This document shows, piece by piece, positions 34,957 to 42,535 of a stretch of DNA of 49,885 nucleotides. The DNA is from an uncultured Porphyromonadaceae bacterium (lineage in GTDB: Bacteria > Bacteroidota > Bacteroidia > Bacteroidales > Muribaculaceae). Below the pieces are notes generated by a model. The model worked only from the letters and a program-made list of their open reading frames with translations. It did not search any database and was not told the origin of the DNA. Made by a program: the position numbers and the translations under genes. The first letter of the stretch is position 1. The number at the start of each line of letters is the position of its first letter. The stretch lies in the NCBI GenBank assembly GCA_947175665.1, contig CAMWNR010000005.1, positions 1 to 49,885 on the forward strand. The letters are read 5' to 3'.

Positions 34957-35511
34957 ATGGAGACAGTAAAAGGGATAACCTGCATAAGCTACGCAGAGCT
35001 CACAGGTGGAATTATCACTGCATCCAACCTTAAAGCAATGGTTAGACGTGGGAAAATAAATCAGACTCGGCGCGGAGGAAATGGAAGAACAGCACTATAT
35101 GATATTGAAAGTCTTCCTGTGAGATTGCAGGTTGAGGTGTACCGCAGATACGGCAACCCCTATGTTGTTTCATTAGGGGAAATAACCCCGAACCCTGCTG
35201 ATGTTGCGTATTATTCGTGCATTGAACTTCCCAATGGTAAAAAGTTACCGCATGAATATGTTGAAAAATATTCTTATGGTTGTGCTGTACTTTCGCGGTG
35301 CATGGAATTGCATGCTGCTAAAAAAGTCACATGGGAGAAGCTGGCCGAAGCTGTAAAAGGTCTTCCTATCAAATATAAAATTGGATTGCCGAAAAGCGCA
35401 CAGGTTTTACATAGAAAAGCGATAGCCTACATTAAACAAGGCCCCGGATGCCTTGTAAGTTTGAAATTCGGTAACTCTAACGCCTCAAAGTCGCGATATG
35501 GAGATAATTGA
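34957..35511 (+). CDS. Stand-alone paralogue of the transposase N-terminal domain
   Basis: This 184-residue protein is a paralogue of the N-terminal ~197 residues of the transposase encoded next door. The first 65 residues align without gaps and about half are identical: 'CISYAELTGGIITASNL' versus 'CISHAELTGRIITTANL', 'RRGGNGRTALYDIESLP' versus 'RKGGNGRVALYEVDSFP'. The middle ('LPNGKKLPHEYVEKYSYG') and end ('VSLKFGNSNASKS') also match. It stops before the catalytic core. Its stop overlaps the transposase start by 14 bp. The domain should bind phage DNA, so a regulator of transposition (competitor or co-binder) is a fair inference. The coding sequence is AT-richer than the transposase, showing old divergence. 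Confidence 0.8.
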   Translation: METVKGITCISYAELTGGIITASNLKAMVRRGKINQTRRGGNGRTALYDIESLPVRLQVEVYRRYGNPYVVSLGEITPNPADVAYYSCIELPNGKKLPHEYVEKYSYGCAVLSRCMELHAAKKVTWEKLAEAVKGLPIKYKIGLPKSAQVLHRKAIAYIKQGPGCLVSLKFGNSNASKSRYGDN

Positions 35512-37510
35512 TGGTAAGGTTTGCATAAGTCACGCGGAACTCACGGGGCGGATTATCACGACGGCCAACCTTAACAATCTGGTGCACCGTGGTAAAGTCA
35601 AGCAGGTGCGAAAAGGCGGTAACGGCAGAGTTGCGCTTTATGAGGTTGACAGTTTTCCTATGAAGTGGCGCACTGAAATATACCAGCGCAACCCGGACGC
35701 AAAGGAGCAGGCCGAGAGCAAGGAATTTTTAGACACGATCCAGCCCGACGGGGCGGCCCTTAACTTTTTCGAGGGTTACACCCTGGCCGACGGCCGGAAC
35801 CTGCCAGCCGACAAGGTTCTGGAGTATTCGGCAAACGCCGCAATTATGAACGCTTTCCGTGCGTGCTGGGATGCTCATGTGAGCAAGCGGCAGCGCAGCG
35901 GCAAAAAGGCGCTGGCGGCAAAAGAATTTTGGGCGCGTGCAGCTGCTTCGCTTCCGCGACTGGCTGACCGCTGGCCTCATTCACTGCCCGGGAGTGCACG
36001 CCGTCTGCAAATGAAGATGGCCGAGTATGTGGAGCAAGGTTACGCCTGCTTCATATCGGGCAAATTTGAAAATGTCAATGCAGGTAAGGTTATTGATGAG
36101 GACAGAGAGGCCGTAATAACGGCACTTCTGGCGCATCATAACAACCTCCCTGACACCTTAATCGCAAAATACTATAACAATTTTGCAAAGGCTAAAGAAT
36201 GGCGTACTATTTCAGCAGGAAGTGTTGGCGTATGGCGCAAGAAGCTGGCACCGGTTATATTGGCCGGGCGTCTGGGAGTGTCGAACTTCCGCAACAACGT
36301 GACAATGCAGGTGAAGCGCAGCCGCCCGAGCACACCGCTGCTGATGTGGTCGCTTGACGGCTGGACTGTGGAGCTGCTGTATCAGGCAACCAAGCAGGAC
36401 AAAAAGGGGCATAACGTAACGACCTACACCAACCGCCTGACGCTGGTTGTGGTTCTGGACGTGTTCAACAATTACCCGATCGGCTACGCCATTGGCACCC
36501 ATGAGAGTCCGGCATTGATTAAAGAGGCTTTGAGGAACGCAGCCAAGCATACCGCCGAGCTGACCGGGCAAATGCTCCGGGCGAACCAGATACAGAGCGA
36601 CCGCTACGCTATCAAGACAATGCAGGATCTTTATGCGGTGATGGGCGGCAAGGTAACGCCGGCACAGGCACACAACGCGAAAGCGAAGCCGGTGGAGCCT
36701 TATTTCAACTATCTCAATACAAACTACTGTATCAGGTGCAACAACTGGTCGGGGTTCGGAGTAACTACAAATCCGAAGCGGCAGCCGAACAGCGACGCGC
36801 TCAACCGCATACGCCACCAGTTCCCCGATGAAGCAGGACTCCGCGCCCAGATTGATGAAATGATGCGGCTGGAGCGCATGGGAAAATATGAGGCGTTTAT
36901 GGCCGGGCTGGATATGCTGAAACCGGAACACCGCCTGCCCCTGAGCCGTGAAAGCTATCTGCTGAATTTCGGTGCTGAAACCGGCTTTAAGAATGTGCTC
37001 GAGGGTTGCGGACTTCGCCCGACCATTTTAGGGGTCAAGCGTGATTATGATTGTTTTGATCTGGACTTCCGCGACCATGCGACAGAACGCTGGACGGTAT
37101 TGTATGATCCTGACGACCTGCACACGGTTCTGGCCGTGAATGAGGCAGGCACACGCCGCTACATGATGGAGGAGAAGTATGTGCAGCCGATGGCATTAGC
37201 GGACCGCCGACCCGGTGACGCTGAGCAGCTCCAGAGAGTGCGCGACTTCAACAAAGAGCTGGAAGCACGGACAGCCGAGCGCATGGGCGAGGCATACCGA
37301 CGCACCGAGCAGATAATCGCCGGCACTCCGGCACTTCGCGGCAGCATTGAGGACAGGCTTCTGATTACTGACAGCCGCGGACAGCACAAAGACCGCCGGA
37401 GCGAAAAGCGACTGACCGCAGCCGACATTAAAGAGCTGGAGGTTGAAGCGGTGGAAGTGCCGATCGCACAGCCCGGCGATGATTACGACTTTGATTATAA
37501 TAACTTCTAA
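35498..37510 (+). CDS. Mu-type DDE transposase (A protein)
   Basis: This 670-residue protein has an N-terminal DNA-binding region (residues 1-200) and a catalytic rve-type core with Asp287 ('LLMWSLDGWTVELL'), Asp368 ('IQSDRY') and Glu400 ('KPVEPYFNYLN'); the second core strand reads 'LTLVVVLDVFNNYPIGYAIG'. A beta-barrel-like domain follows ('ERWTVLYDPDDLHTVLAV'), then a charged C-terminal tail that could contact the MuB-like ATPase. It would cut and join phage ends during integration and replicative transposition. The MuB-like gene follows 12 bp later. Residue roles are by analogy with MuA. Confidence 0.9.
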   Translation: MEIIDGKVCISHAELTGRIITTANLNNLVHRGKVKQVRKGGNGRVALYEVDSFPMKWRTEIYQRNPDAKEQAESKEFLDTIQPDGAALNFFEGYTLADGRNLPADKVLEYSANAAIMNAFRACWDAHVSKRQRSGKKALAAKEFWARAAASLPRLADRWPHSLPGSARRLQMKMAEYVEQGYACFISGKFENVNAGKVIDEDREAVITALLAHHNNLPDTLIAKYYNNFAKAKEWRTISAGSVGVWRKKLAPVILAGRLGVSNFRNNVTMQVKRSRPSTPLLMWSLDGWTVELLYQATKQDKKGHNVTTYTNRLTLVVVLDVFNNYPIGYAIGTHESPALIKEALRNAAKHTAELTGQMLRANQIQSDRYAIKTMQDLYAVMGGKVTPAQAHNAKAKPVEPYFNYLNTNYCIRCNNWSGFGVTTNPKRQPNSDALNRIRHQFPDEAGLRAQIDEMMRLERMGKYEAFMAGLDMLKPEHRLPLSRESYLLNFGAETGFKNVLEGCGLRPTILGVKRDYDCFDLDFRDHATERWTVLYDPDDLHTVLAVNEAGTRRYMMEEKYVQPMALADRRPGDAEQLQRVRDFNKELEARTAERMGEAYRRTEQIIAGTPALRGSIEDRLLITDSRGQHKDRRSEKRLTAADIKELEVEAVEVPIAQPGDDYDFDYNNF

Positions 37511-37522
37511 AAGTAAAAGGAC

Positions 37523-38383
37523 ATGATAACAGCAGACGAGAAAAAACAGATAAGCGAACAGCTCCGCGCATACTGTGAGCAGAAAGGGAGCCAGAACAAA
37601 GCAGCTGCCAGCCTTAACGGTGTGAGTAGCGCGACGGTCAGCAAAGTGCTTGCCGGAAACTGGGACACAATAGCCGACGACATGTGGCGGAGCATAGCCG
37701 GACAGATAGGAGCCGGCAAGACTGCGGAGGGCTGGCACCTGGTGCCGACTCGGGCATACAAAGCAATGACGTTCACACTTGAAAGCTCCCAGCGTGATGC
37801 ACTGGTGGTGGGCGTTATCGGTGAAGCCGGAAGCGGCAAGACCGAAGCGATCAAGACCTACACGGCAGGAGGTCGCAACGTGTATCACCTGGTCTGCTCC
37901 GAGTATTGGAACCGGCGCACATTCATGGCAAAGGTGCTCCAGACAATGGGGGCGACTTACAGCGGCAACACAGTGGCCGACATGATGGACACGATTGTGG
38001 ACACGTTGAAGCGCAAGGAGTCGCCGCTGATAGTTCTGGACGAGGCGGACAAGCTGAGCGACCAGGTGCTCTATTTTTTCATTAGCCTGTATAATCAGCT
38101 TGAGGGACACTGCGGCATAATTATGACCGCTACCCGGTACCTGAAAGCGAGAATCGAAAAGGGACTGCGTCTGAACCGCAAGGGGTATGCTGAAATTTAC
38201 AGCCGCATAGGTCGCAAGTTTGTGGAACTGCCCCTGCTCAACAGCGAGGACGTGGCGGCCGTATGTGTGGCAAACGGCATTACAGATGCGAAAGCCATTA
38301 ACAGCATAGTGGACGAGGCAGACGGCGATCTGAGGCGCGTTAAACGCAGCGTATGGGCTAAGGTGAAAGGAGGTGCGAAATGA
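37523..38383 (+). CDS. MuB-like target-DNA activator ATPase
   Basis: This 286-residue AAA+ protein has an N-terminal helix-turn-helix ('NKAAASLNGVSSATVSKVLA'), Walker A 'GEAGSGKT' (residues 100-107), Walker B 'LIVLDEAD' and sensor-like 'GIIMTATRYLKARIEKG'. This order matches Mu B, which binds target DNA as ATP-bound filaments and stimulates the transposase. It is preceded by AGTAAAAGGACATG and follows the transposase closely. It overlaps the next gene by 4 bp. Confidence 0.88.
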   Translation: MITADEKKQISEQLRAYCEQKGSQNKAAASLNGVSSATVSKVLAGNWDTIADDMWRSIAGQIGAGKTAEGWHLVPTRAYKAMTFTLESSQRDALVVGVIGEAGSGKTEAIKTYTAGGRNVYHLVCSEYWNRRTFMAKVLQTMGATYSGNTVADMMDTIVDTLKRKESPLIVLDEADKLSDQVLYFFISLYNQLEGHCGIIMTATRYLKARIEKGLRLNRKGYAEIYSRIGRKFVELPLLNSEDVAAVCVANGITDAKAINSIVDEADGDLRRVKRSVWAKVKGGAK

Positions 38384-38607
38384 GCAAGAGTACAAAGACC
38401 CTGACAGAAGACCAACTGGCAGATCTCAGTTGGGAAATGCAAAAAATCGTAAGCCAGTGCAATACAATAGGTGAAGCGATGAAACTATGGGTTAGTTCAA
38501 TGTCGGCTTTTGTTGAATTTCATGTGAGTGATAAGCCCAGACGCGGTGAAATCATGGATGCGTGTATTAAGCAACTGCGTAAGTTCAAAAAGCAAATGCA
38601 GAAGTAA
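38380..38607 (+). CDS. Small early phage protein, unknown
   Basis: This 75-residue, mostly helical protein ('TEDQLADLSWEMQKIVSQCN', then 'MDACIKQLRKFKKQMQK') overlaps the MuB-like gene (ATGA) and ends 6 bp before the next gene. No family recognised. A basic C terminus could contact DNA or RNA. Confidence 0.6.
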   Translation: MSKSTKTLTEDQLADLSWEMQKIVSQCNTIGEAMKLWVSSMSAFVEFHVSDKPRRGEIMDACIKQLRKFKKQMQK

Positions 38608-38613
38608 AGACTC

Positions 38614-39255
38614 ATGAGCAGAGCGATAAGTAATAAAAACGTGCTGGCAGCGCAGTTTGAGACCGCAGAATTTACTGGCGCATATCTGGCAAGTTTCGGC
38701 CGTCCCGAACTGCGGGGCGCGTGGATAGTTTGGGGCGGTAGCGGTTCAGGTAAAACCACGTTCACGCTCATGCTCTGCAAGTATCTGGCAGGCTTCCGGC
38801 GTGTGGCATACAACTCACTCGAGCAAGGGTTGAGCCTGTCGCTTCAAAAGGCGTGGGAGCGCGTGGCAATGGAGGAAGCCGGCAGGAACATTATTCTGCT
38901 GAATAAGGAGGAACTCCCGGATCTTCGCACACGACTTGCCAAACGTAAGAGCCCCGAAATAATCGTAATTGACAGTGTGCAGTATTTGGACGGTTTCACA
39001 AAGAAGCAATACAAGGACTTAAAAAATGACTTCCCCGATAAGTTATTCATTTTTATATGTCAAGATAAAAACGGCAACCCTAAAGGGAATATGGGCGACC
39101 ACATACGTTATGACGCGGACATAAAAATCCGTGTAGAGGGTTACAAAGCCTTTGTAACTACCCGATACGAGGACTCTGAAAAGGGCGAGGGTGGCGCCGA
39201 CTTCATAATCTGGGAAAAGGGAGCCGCCGACTACTGGGCACAACAAATTAAATAA
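38614..39255 (+). CDS. Second P-loop ATPase of the early operon
   Basis: This 213-residue protein has Walker A 'GGSGSGKTTF' (residues 41-50), Walker B-like 'PEIIVIDSVQYLDGF', and 'LFIFICQDKNGNPKGNMGDH', a RecA/DnaB-like core ('SLEQGLSLSLQKAWERV' is the motif-1a region). It is unrelated in motif order to the MuB-like protein and lacks its helix-turn-helix. Such RecA-like ATPases are seen as phage-encoded recombination or helicase-loading factors. Its exact role is unknown; position suggests DNA replication or transposition. It is not present in Mu itself. Confidence 0.7.
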   Translation: MSRAISNKNVLAAQFETAEFTGAYLASFGRPELRGAWIVWGGSGSGKTTFTLMLCKYLAGFRRVAYNSLEQGLSLSLQKAWERVAMEEAGRNIILLNKEELPDLRTRLAKRKSPEIIVIDSVQYLDGFTKKQYKDLKNDFPDKLFIFICQDKNGNPKGNMGDHIRYDADIKIRVEGYKAFVTTRYEDSEKGEGGADFIIWEKGAADYWAQQIK

Positions 39256-39296
39256 GCCGGTGTCCGGCTGACAATTTTACATTAGATACTGAAAAC

Positions 39297-39785
39297 ATGG
39301 CAAAAAAGGAAAATAAAACTATGGATCAAATACAGCGCGGACTCCTGAAAAAGTTCCACACCCTTTGCACTGTGCTGGGGCTTGATGATGAAGCGAAGCG
39401 CGCGATCCTGGCAAGCTGGGGCGTTGAGAGCAGCCGCGACCTGAGCCAACACCAGCTCATAGATATTTGCGCGAAACTGAGCGAACAGGTGGATCACAAG
39501 CAGGGCACTGCCCGACTGGATAAACTACGTAAACAGGTAATTGCGGCAATCGGTCGATGGCTTCGGGAAACCGGGCAGGCCGAAAGTATAAGCATAATAA
39601 AAGGCATTGCGATGCGCGCCAGCGGTTACAATGACTTCAACAAGATACCGAGGGAGCGACTACGCAACCTCATAGCGACATTTAACAACAAGATCAAGGA
39701 CGCCCGGGCGGTCGATGCGCTGACTGATGCGCTTCTGATGCAACAGCTTTCCGCCGGTGGTGAAATTGATCCTACACTTAATTAA
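39297..39785 (+). CDS. GemA-like regulatory protein (Mu gp16 family, DUF1018)
   Basis: This 162-residue protein has the GemA/gp16 layout: a helical N terminus ('IQRGLLKKFHTLCTVLGLDD' and 'ILASWGVESSRDLSQHQLID'), then 'LDKLRKQVIAAIGRWLRETG', the conserved middle, and a helical end 'IPRERLRNLIATFNNKIKDA'. In Mu, GemA affects host gene expression and DNA supercoiling. An in-frame ATG at 39321 is an alternative start. It is in the usual place after the transposition genes. Confidence 0.8.
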   Translation: MAKKENKTMDQIQRGLLKKFHTLCTVLGLDDEAKRAILASWGVESSRDLSQHQLIDICAKLSEQVDHKQGTARLDKLRKQVIAAIGRWLRETGQAESISIIKGIAMRASGYNDFNKIPRERLRNLIATFNNKIKDARAVDALTDALLMQQLSAGGEIDPTLN

Positions 39786-39791
39786 GAGCCG

Positions 39792-40067
39792 ATGAAAAAG
39801 AAAATTTTCAAATTCCTAAACGGTGTTGCATATCCGCGTTATGATGGCTACCGTGTTAGAGTTGGCCGGAAATGGGAAATATCAGACAGCATTGATCTTG
39901 AAAATCATTGGCAATTAGTAAAGAGTTGTCGAGTTCATGACTATTGCTTCCCATTAGTTCAATTTGATAAGGAGACCCACGAGCTAATTTTAGTTGGTGA
40001 AAAGGTTGGAAGCGAAAATCATATCAGACAATTTATTCCAAACGGTAATATTTTCATAACGAGATAA
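39792..40067 (+). CDS. Small phage protein, unknown
   Basis: This 91-residue protein ('MKKKIFKFLNGVAYPRYDGY') starts 6 bp after gemA and its stop overlaps the next start by one base (TAATG). It is AT-rich relative to its neighbours. It has short beta strands ('HELILVGEKVG', 'GNIFITR') and no recognised domain. Confidence 0.6.
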   Translation: MKKKIFKFLNGVAYPRYDGYRVRVGRKWEISDSIDLENHWQLVKSCRVHDYCFPLVQFDKETHELILVGEKVGSENHIRQFIPNGNIFITR

Positions 40068-40231
40068 TGAGCAAGGAACTTGAAAAGATAACAGCCATGA
40101 TCCGGGAGCAGACGGAGGGAATGGCAGAAAATGCCAAAATCGAGCTGCTGGACGCTCTGGCATGGTGGGCGAGTGAGGAAGCAGGATCATTAAACTTTGA
40201 CTCCCCCGACGCCGAGAATTACGATGAATAA
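40067..40231 (+). CDS. Short acidic phage protein, unknown
   Basis: A 54-codon frame starts in the TAATG of the previous stop and ends TAA at 40229-40231. The product 'MSKELEKITAMIREQTEGMA' continues with helices ('IELLDALAWWASEEAG') and ends acidic. The one-base overlap and clean codon use favour a real gene. Function unknown. Confidence 0.55.
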   Translation: MSKELEKITAMIREQTEGMAENAKIELLDALAWWASEEAGSLNFDSPDAENYDE

Positions 40232-40305
40232 CGCTGGGCGGTGTAAAAGGACAGACACCGAAACAGTTAAACACAATTTAATAACCGCTTAAACAGTATT
40301 AAAAC

Positions 40306-41043
40306 ATGAGCGAACAAAGACAAGTAACCATGACGGCAGAACAGCTTGCCAAGTGGGAAGCCTTTCAGGAGGCGGAAGCAAAAAAGGAAGCTGCGGAACG
40401 CCGCAGACAGCAGCGCGAGACTTACGCGCAGATGGTCGACGAGGAACTGGCGACGGCTATTCCGGAACTTATGAACCTGAGCGCCGGGATAAAGACCGTA
40501 AAAGAGGTGGTGTTCGGTAACTTCGCAGCAATTATTGACATGAAAGCGGAGTTATTTGGGACAAAGGACGGCGGCCAGTATAGCCATACATTCACAAACA
40601 GCGAAAGCACACTGCGCTTAACGCTGGGCGTCAATACCGTGGACGGGTACCGTGACACGGTGGAAGATGGTATCGCAATGGTGCGCGGCTATATTGAGAG
40701 CCTGGCGACCGATGACAAGACCCAGACGCTTGTGTCGGCAGTACTGCGGCTTCTGAGTCGTGATGGGCAGGGCAATCTCAAGGCCAGCCGCGTGCTCCAA
40801 CTCCGTAAAATGGCAGAGGAAAGCGGTAACGAGCAATTCCTGGAGGGTGTGAAGATAATCGAAGAAAGTTATCAGCCAAACGAGACGCGCCGATATATCC
40901 GCGCCATGCGCAAAGACCCTAAGACCGGGGCATGGCGTAATATTCCGCTGGGGATAACAGACGTTGACCTCTTGCCGGAAAATGAAACAGCCCCGGATCC
41001 TGATGCAGAAGCGGAGGGAACCGAGGCAGAGGTAACGGAATAA
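40306..41043 (+). CDS. DUF3164 family phage protein
   Basis: This 245-residue protein has DUF3164 features: a charged N-terminal helix, 'VFGNFAAIIDMKAELFGTKD', 'SHTFTNSESTLRLTLGVNTV', 'KASRVLQLRKMAEESGNEQF' and 'RKDPKTGAWRNIPLGIT'. The family is common in Mu-like phage early regions of many bacteria and its function is not known. A GTAAAAGGACA motif lies about 60 bp upstream. Confidence 0.8.
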   Translation: MSEQRQVTMTAEQLAKWEAFQEAEAKKEAAERRRQQRETYAQMVDEELATAIPELMNLSAGIKTVKEVVFGNFAAIIDMKAELFGTKDGGQYSHTFTNSESTLRLTLGVNTVDGYRDTVEDGIAMVRGYIESLATDDKTQTLVSAVLRLLSRDGQGNLKASRVLQLRKMAEESGNEQFLEGVKIIEESYQPNETRRYIRAMRKDPKTGAWRNIPLGITDVDLLPENETAPDPDAEAEGTEAEVTE

Positions 41044-41129
41044 AAAAGCCGCGCCAACGTGGACCGAAGCCGACGCCAGCGCTGAGCCTTGTGTAAAAGG
41101 ACAGTGCAAAGATACAAATAATCTGGTAA

Positions 41130-41363
41130 ATGGCAAAGAGGAAACGGCATAAATCCACGTTGGCGCGGGCTGAAAAGATAAAAGCCCTCACCGCTCTGTA
41201 TTATGAAGCAGGGAACCAAGCGAAATGCTACAAGGCTGTGTGGCGGCGCTGGATTGAGCCTGAATTTGGTATTTGCTACCGCACATATCTGAATATGCTG
41301 GGGCTTGAGCCGGAGGCCGGCAGCCAAATAATTAACCAACTCTCGATATTCGACGATATCTAA
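41130..41363 (+). CDS. Small basic phage protein, unknown
   Basis: This 77-residue protein ('MAKRKRHKSTLARAEKIKAL') is basic in its first 25 residues and may bind nucleic acid; 'CYRTYLNMLGLE' could be a recognition helix. It is the last early gene, just before a terminator. GTAAAAGGACA lies at 41093-41103. No family recognised. In Mu the activator of middle/late transcription sits near this position, but no similarity to Mor or C is seen. Confidence 0.55.
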   Translation: MAKRKRHKSTLARAEKIKALTALYYEAGNQAKCYKAVWRRWIEPEFGICYRTYLNMLGLEPEAGSQIINQLSIFDDI

Positions 41364-41368
41364 AATAC

Positions 41369-41397
41369 ACCCCCGACGGACACGGAATCCGCCGGGG
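41369..41397. terminator. Terminator between convergent early and late operons
   Basis: CCCCCGACGGA (41369-41379) and TCCGCCGGGGG (41387-41397) form an 11-bp stem with one mismatch and a 7-nt loop. It lies just after the last early gene and the last late gene, and is followed by CGTTTGTTG. Confidence 0.75.
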
Positions 41398-41409
41398 GCG
41401 TTTGTTGTA

Positions 41410-41898
41410 TTACTGAACTACTGAAATCGCGGCAGAGAGCCCCGTAAAAGGCCTGTCGCGCCTCATGGCAGTTAGGTCCTGGGCTGATGTGCGGAAGCAC
41501 TCAACATCTTCCACAATTTCATCGTGCGCGTGATTGGTTGCCGATATTGTGTGCATGAAGCCAGCGAAGTTTTCACCGCGTAGCCCCTGCATGGCGGTGT
41601 TAATACTGTTGATAAGGTCGAACCTTACCAGAGCTTCGGCCATTGCCGGGTCCTGGCTTCCGTGTATTCCTTTTATTGCGCGGCTGAGAATGTGGAGCCG
41701 GACATTGATGTCGGCACGGCGCGCCCCGGTGTTCTGCTGGTGCCATTCGATAACCTCAAACTCAACGAACACCGAGGGGAGCGGATAGACAGAACCGCCG
41801 GCAAAATGTGCGCCGTTGTCATTCCAGAGGTCCACATAAGTAATGCCGGGCACTGTAAGCAGTTTTTCGGCGATGGCTGTAAAAATCTGTTTTCTCAT
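41410..41898 (-). CDS. Phage tail-completion-type protein, Mu gp37-region-like
   Basis: This 162-residue protein ('MRKQIFTAIAEKLLTVPGIT') resembles small tail-terminator/connector proteins of Mu-like phages: an N-terminal helix, a beta sheet region ('PLPSVFVEFEVIEWHQQ', 'ADINVRLHILSRA'), a helix 'ALVRFDLINSINTAMQGL' and a last strand 'LSAAISVV'. It overlaps gpG by 4 bp and is the last late gene before the terminator. Assignment rests on context and fold pattern. Confidence 0.55.
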   Translation of the reverse strand: MRKQIFTAIAEKLLTVPGITYVDLWNDNGAHFAGGSVYPLPSVFVEFEVIEWHQQNTGARRADINVRLHILSRAIKGIHGSQDPAMAEALVRFDLINSINTAMQGLRGENFAGFMHTISATNHAHDEIVEDVECFRTSAQDLTAMRRDRPFTGLSAAISVVQ

Positions 41899-42353
41899 TG
41901 TCGTAAAAAGTCAGTTAATGAAAGATTAAACCGCTGGAGATTGTCGTCGATAACTCCCCGGATTATGCGCTGAGTGTCGGGGCCGTCACCGATGAACTGA
42001 CGCTGCGGCATGTTGAATTTGCGCTGATGGGCGCGGACGGTGTAAACCTTACCTTTTTTAGATCGGCGCGTGTGAGCCCTAACCATTTTATAGCCGGTTC
42101 CGCCCTCATTGTGCAGTGAGGTGTAAGGCATGGCAGAGAAGAATCGCACGCCATCGCCAGAGACTTGGCCCTGAGTGGAGCTACGCATTTTGCCGGAGAC
42201 CATCAGGAGGGAACCGCGCGGGTAGTGATGGGCGCGAGGCTTCCACTTGTCAGAGAAAAACGCCTTACGCTCAAAGTTGCGGTCGAACTCTTCGGAGAGG
42301 TCCACGCGCATGTCGCTGAGAATGTCGGCTTTTAATTTTTGCGGGTCAAGCAT
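41895..42353 (-). CDS. Phage virion morphogenesis protein, Mu gpG-like
   Basis: This 152-residue protein has 'HHYPRGSLLMVSGKMRSS', 'LHNEGGTGYKMVRAHTRR' and the family signature 'NMPQRQFIGD' (PQRxFLG-type). Such gpG/tail-completion proteins help join head and tail. It follows gpF after an unusual 152-bp non-coding gap that has lower GC than the surrounding late genes, and overlaps the next gene by 4 bp. Confidence 0.75.
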   Translation of the reverse strand: MLDPQKLKADILSDMRVDLSEEFDRNFERKAFFSDKWKPRAHHYPRGSLLMVSGKMRSSTQGQVSGDGVRFFSAMPYTSLHNEGGTGYKMVRAHTRRSKKGKVYTVRAHQRKFNMPQRQFIGDGPDTQRIIRGVIDDNLQRFNLSLTDFLRQ

Positions 42354-42382
42354 TGTGAATTAGAAATTTATTATTAACTTTG
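42352..42382 (+). promoter_or_regulatory. Opposite-strand promoter inside the late operon
   Basis: ATTG (42352-42355) is followed after 19 bp by TAACTTTG (42375-42382), an exact TAnnTTTG box with one mismatch in the -33 box. It points against the late genes into the gpG-gpF gap and would start a transcript near 42389. Confidence 0.5.
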
Positions 42383-42388
42383 CGGTAA

Positions 42389-42535
42389 TTCAAGGGGAAG
42401 CCTAAGCCTTTGATGGTGGAAACTTGAAGAAGTCCGGTAGTCCTACATTCCGGCAGTTATAAGAAAGGCTTTGAATTTCCTACCGGATTGCAGTTCCGGA
42501 TTTGGCTATTCAGGGTCTTTCGTTTTTATAAGACC
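42389..42535 (+). ncRNA. Candidate structured RNA in the gpG-gpF gap
   Basis: The predicted transcript starts with AATTCA (42387-42392) and AAGCCTTT (42404-42411), which pair together with AAAGGCTTTGAATT (42464-42477), 14 bp with one bulge. TCCGGTAG (42433-42440) pairs with CTACCGGA (42480-42487). Since the second left arm lies inside the first hairpin and its partner outside, the pairs interleave as in an H-type pseudoknot. A hairpin GGTCTT/AAGACC (42514-42519, 42530-42535) could end it, within the 3' end of gpF. No protein is encoded. Function unknown; this is a prediction by eye. Confidence 0.4.

Noticed and set aside
37196-38395. 399-codon minus-strand frame opposite the transposase end and MuB-like gene
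   Set aside because: Antisense shadow of two clear genes; sequence is Cys/His-rich and unlike a real protein.
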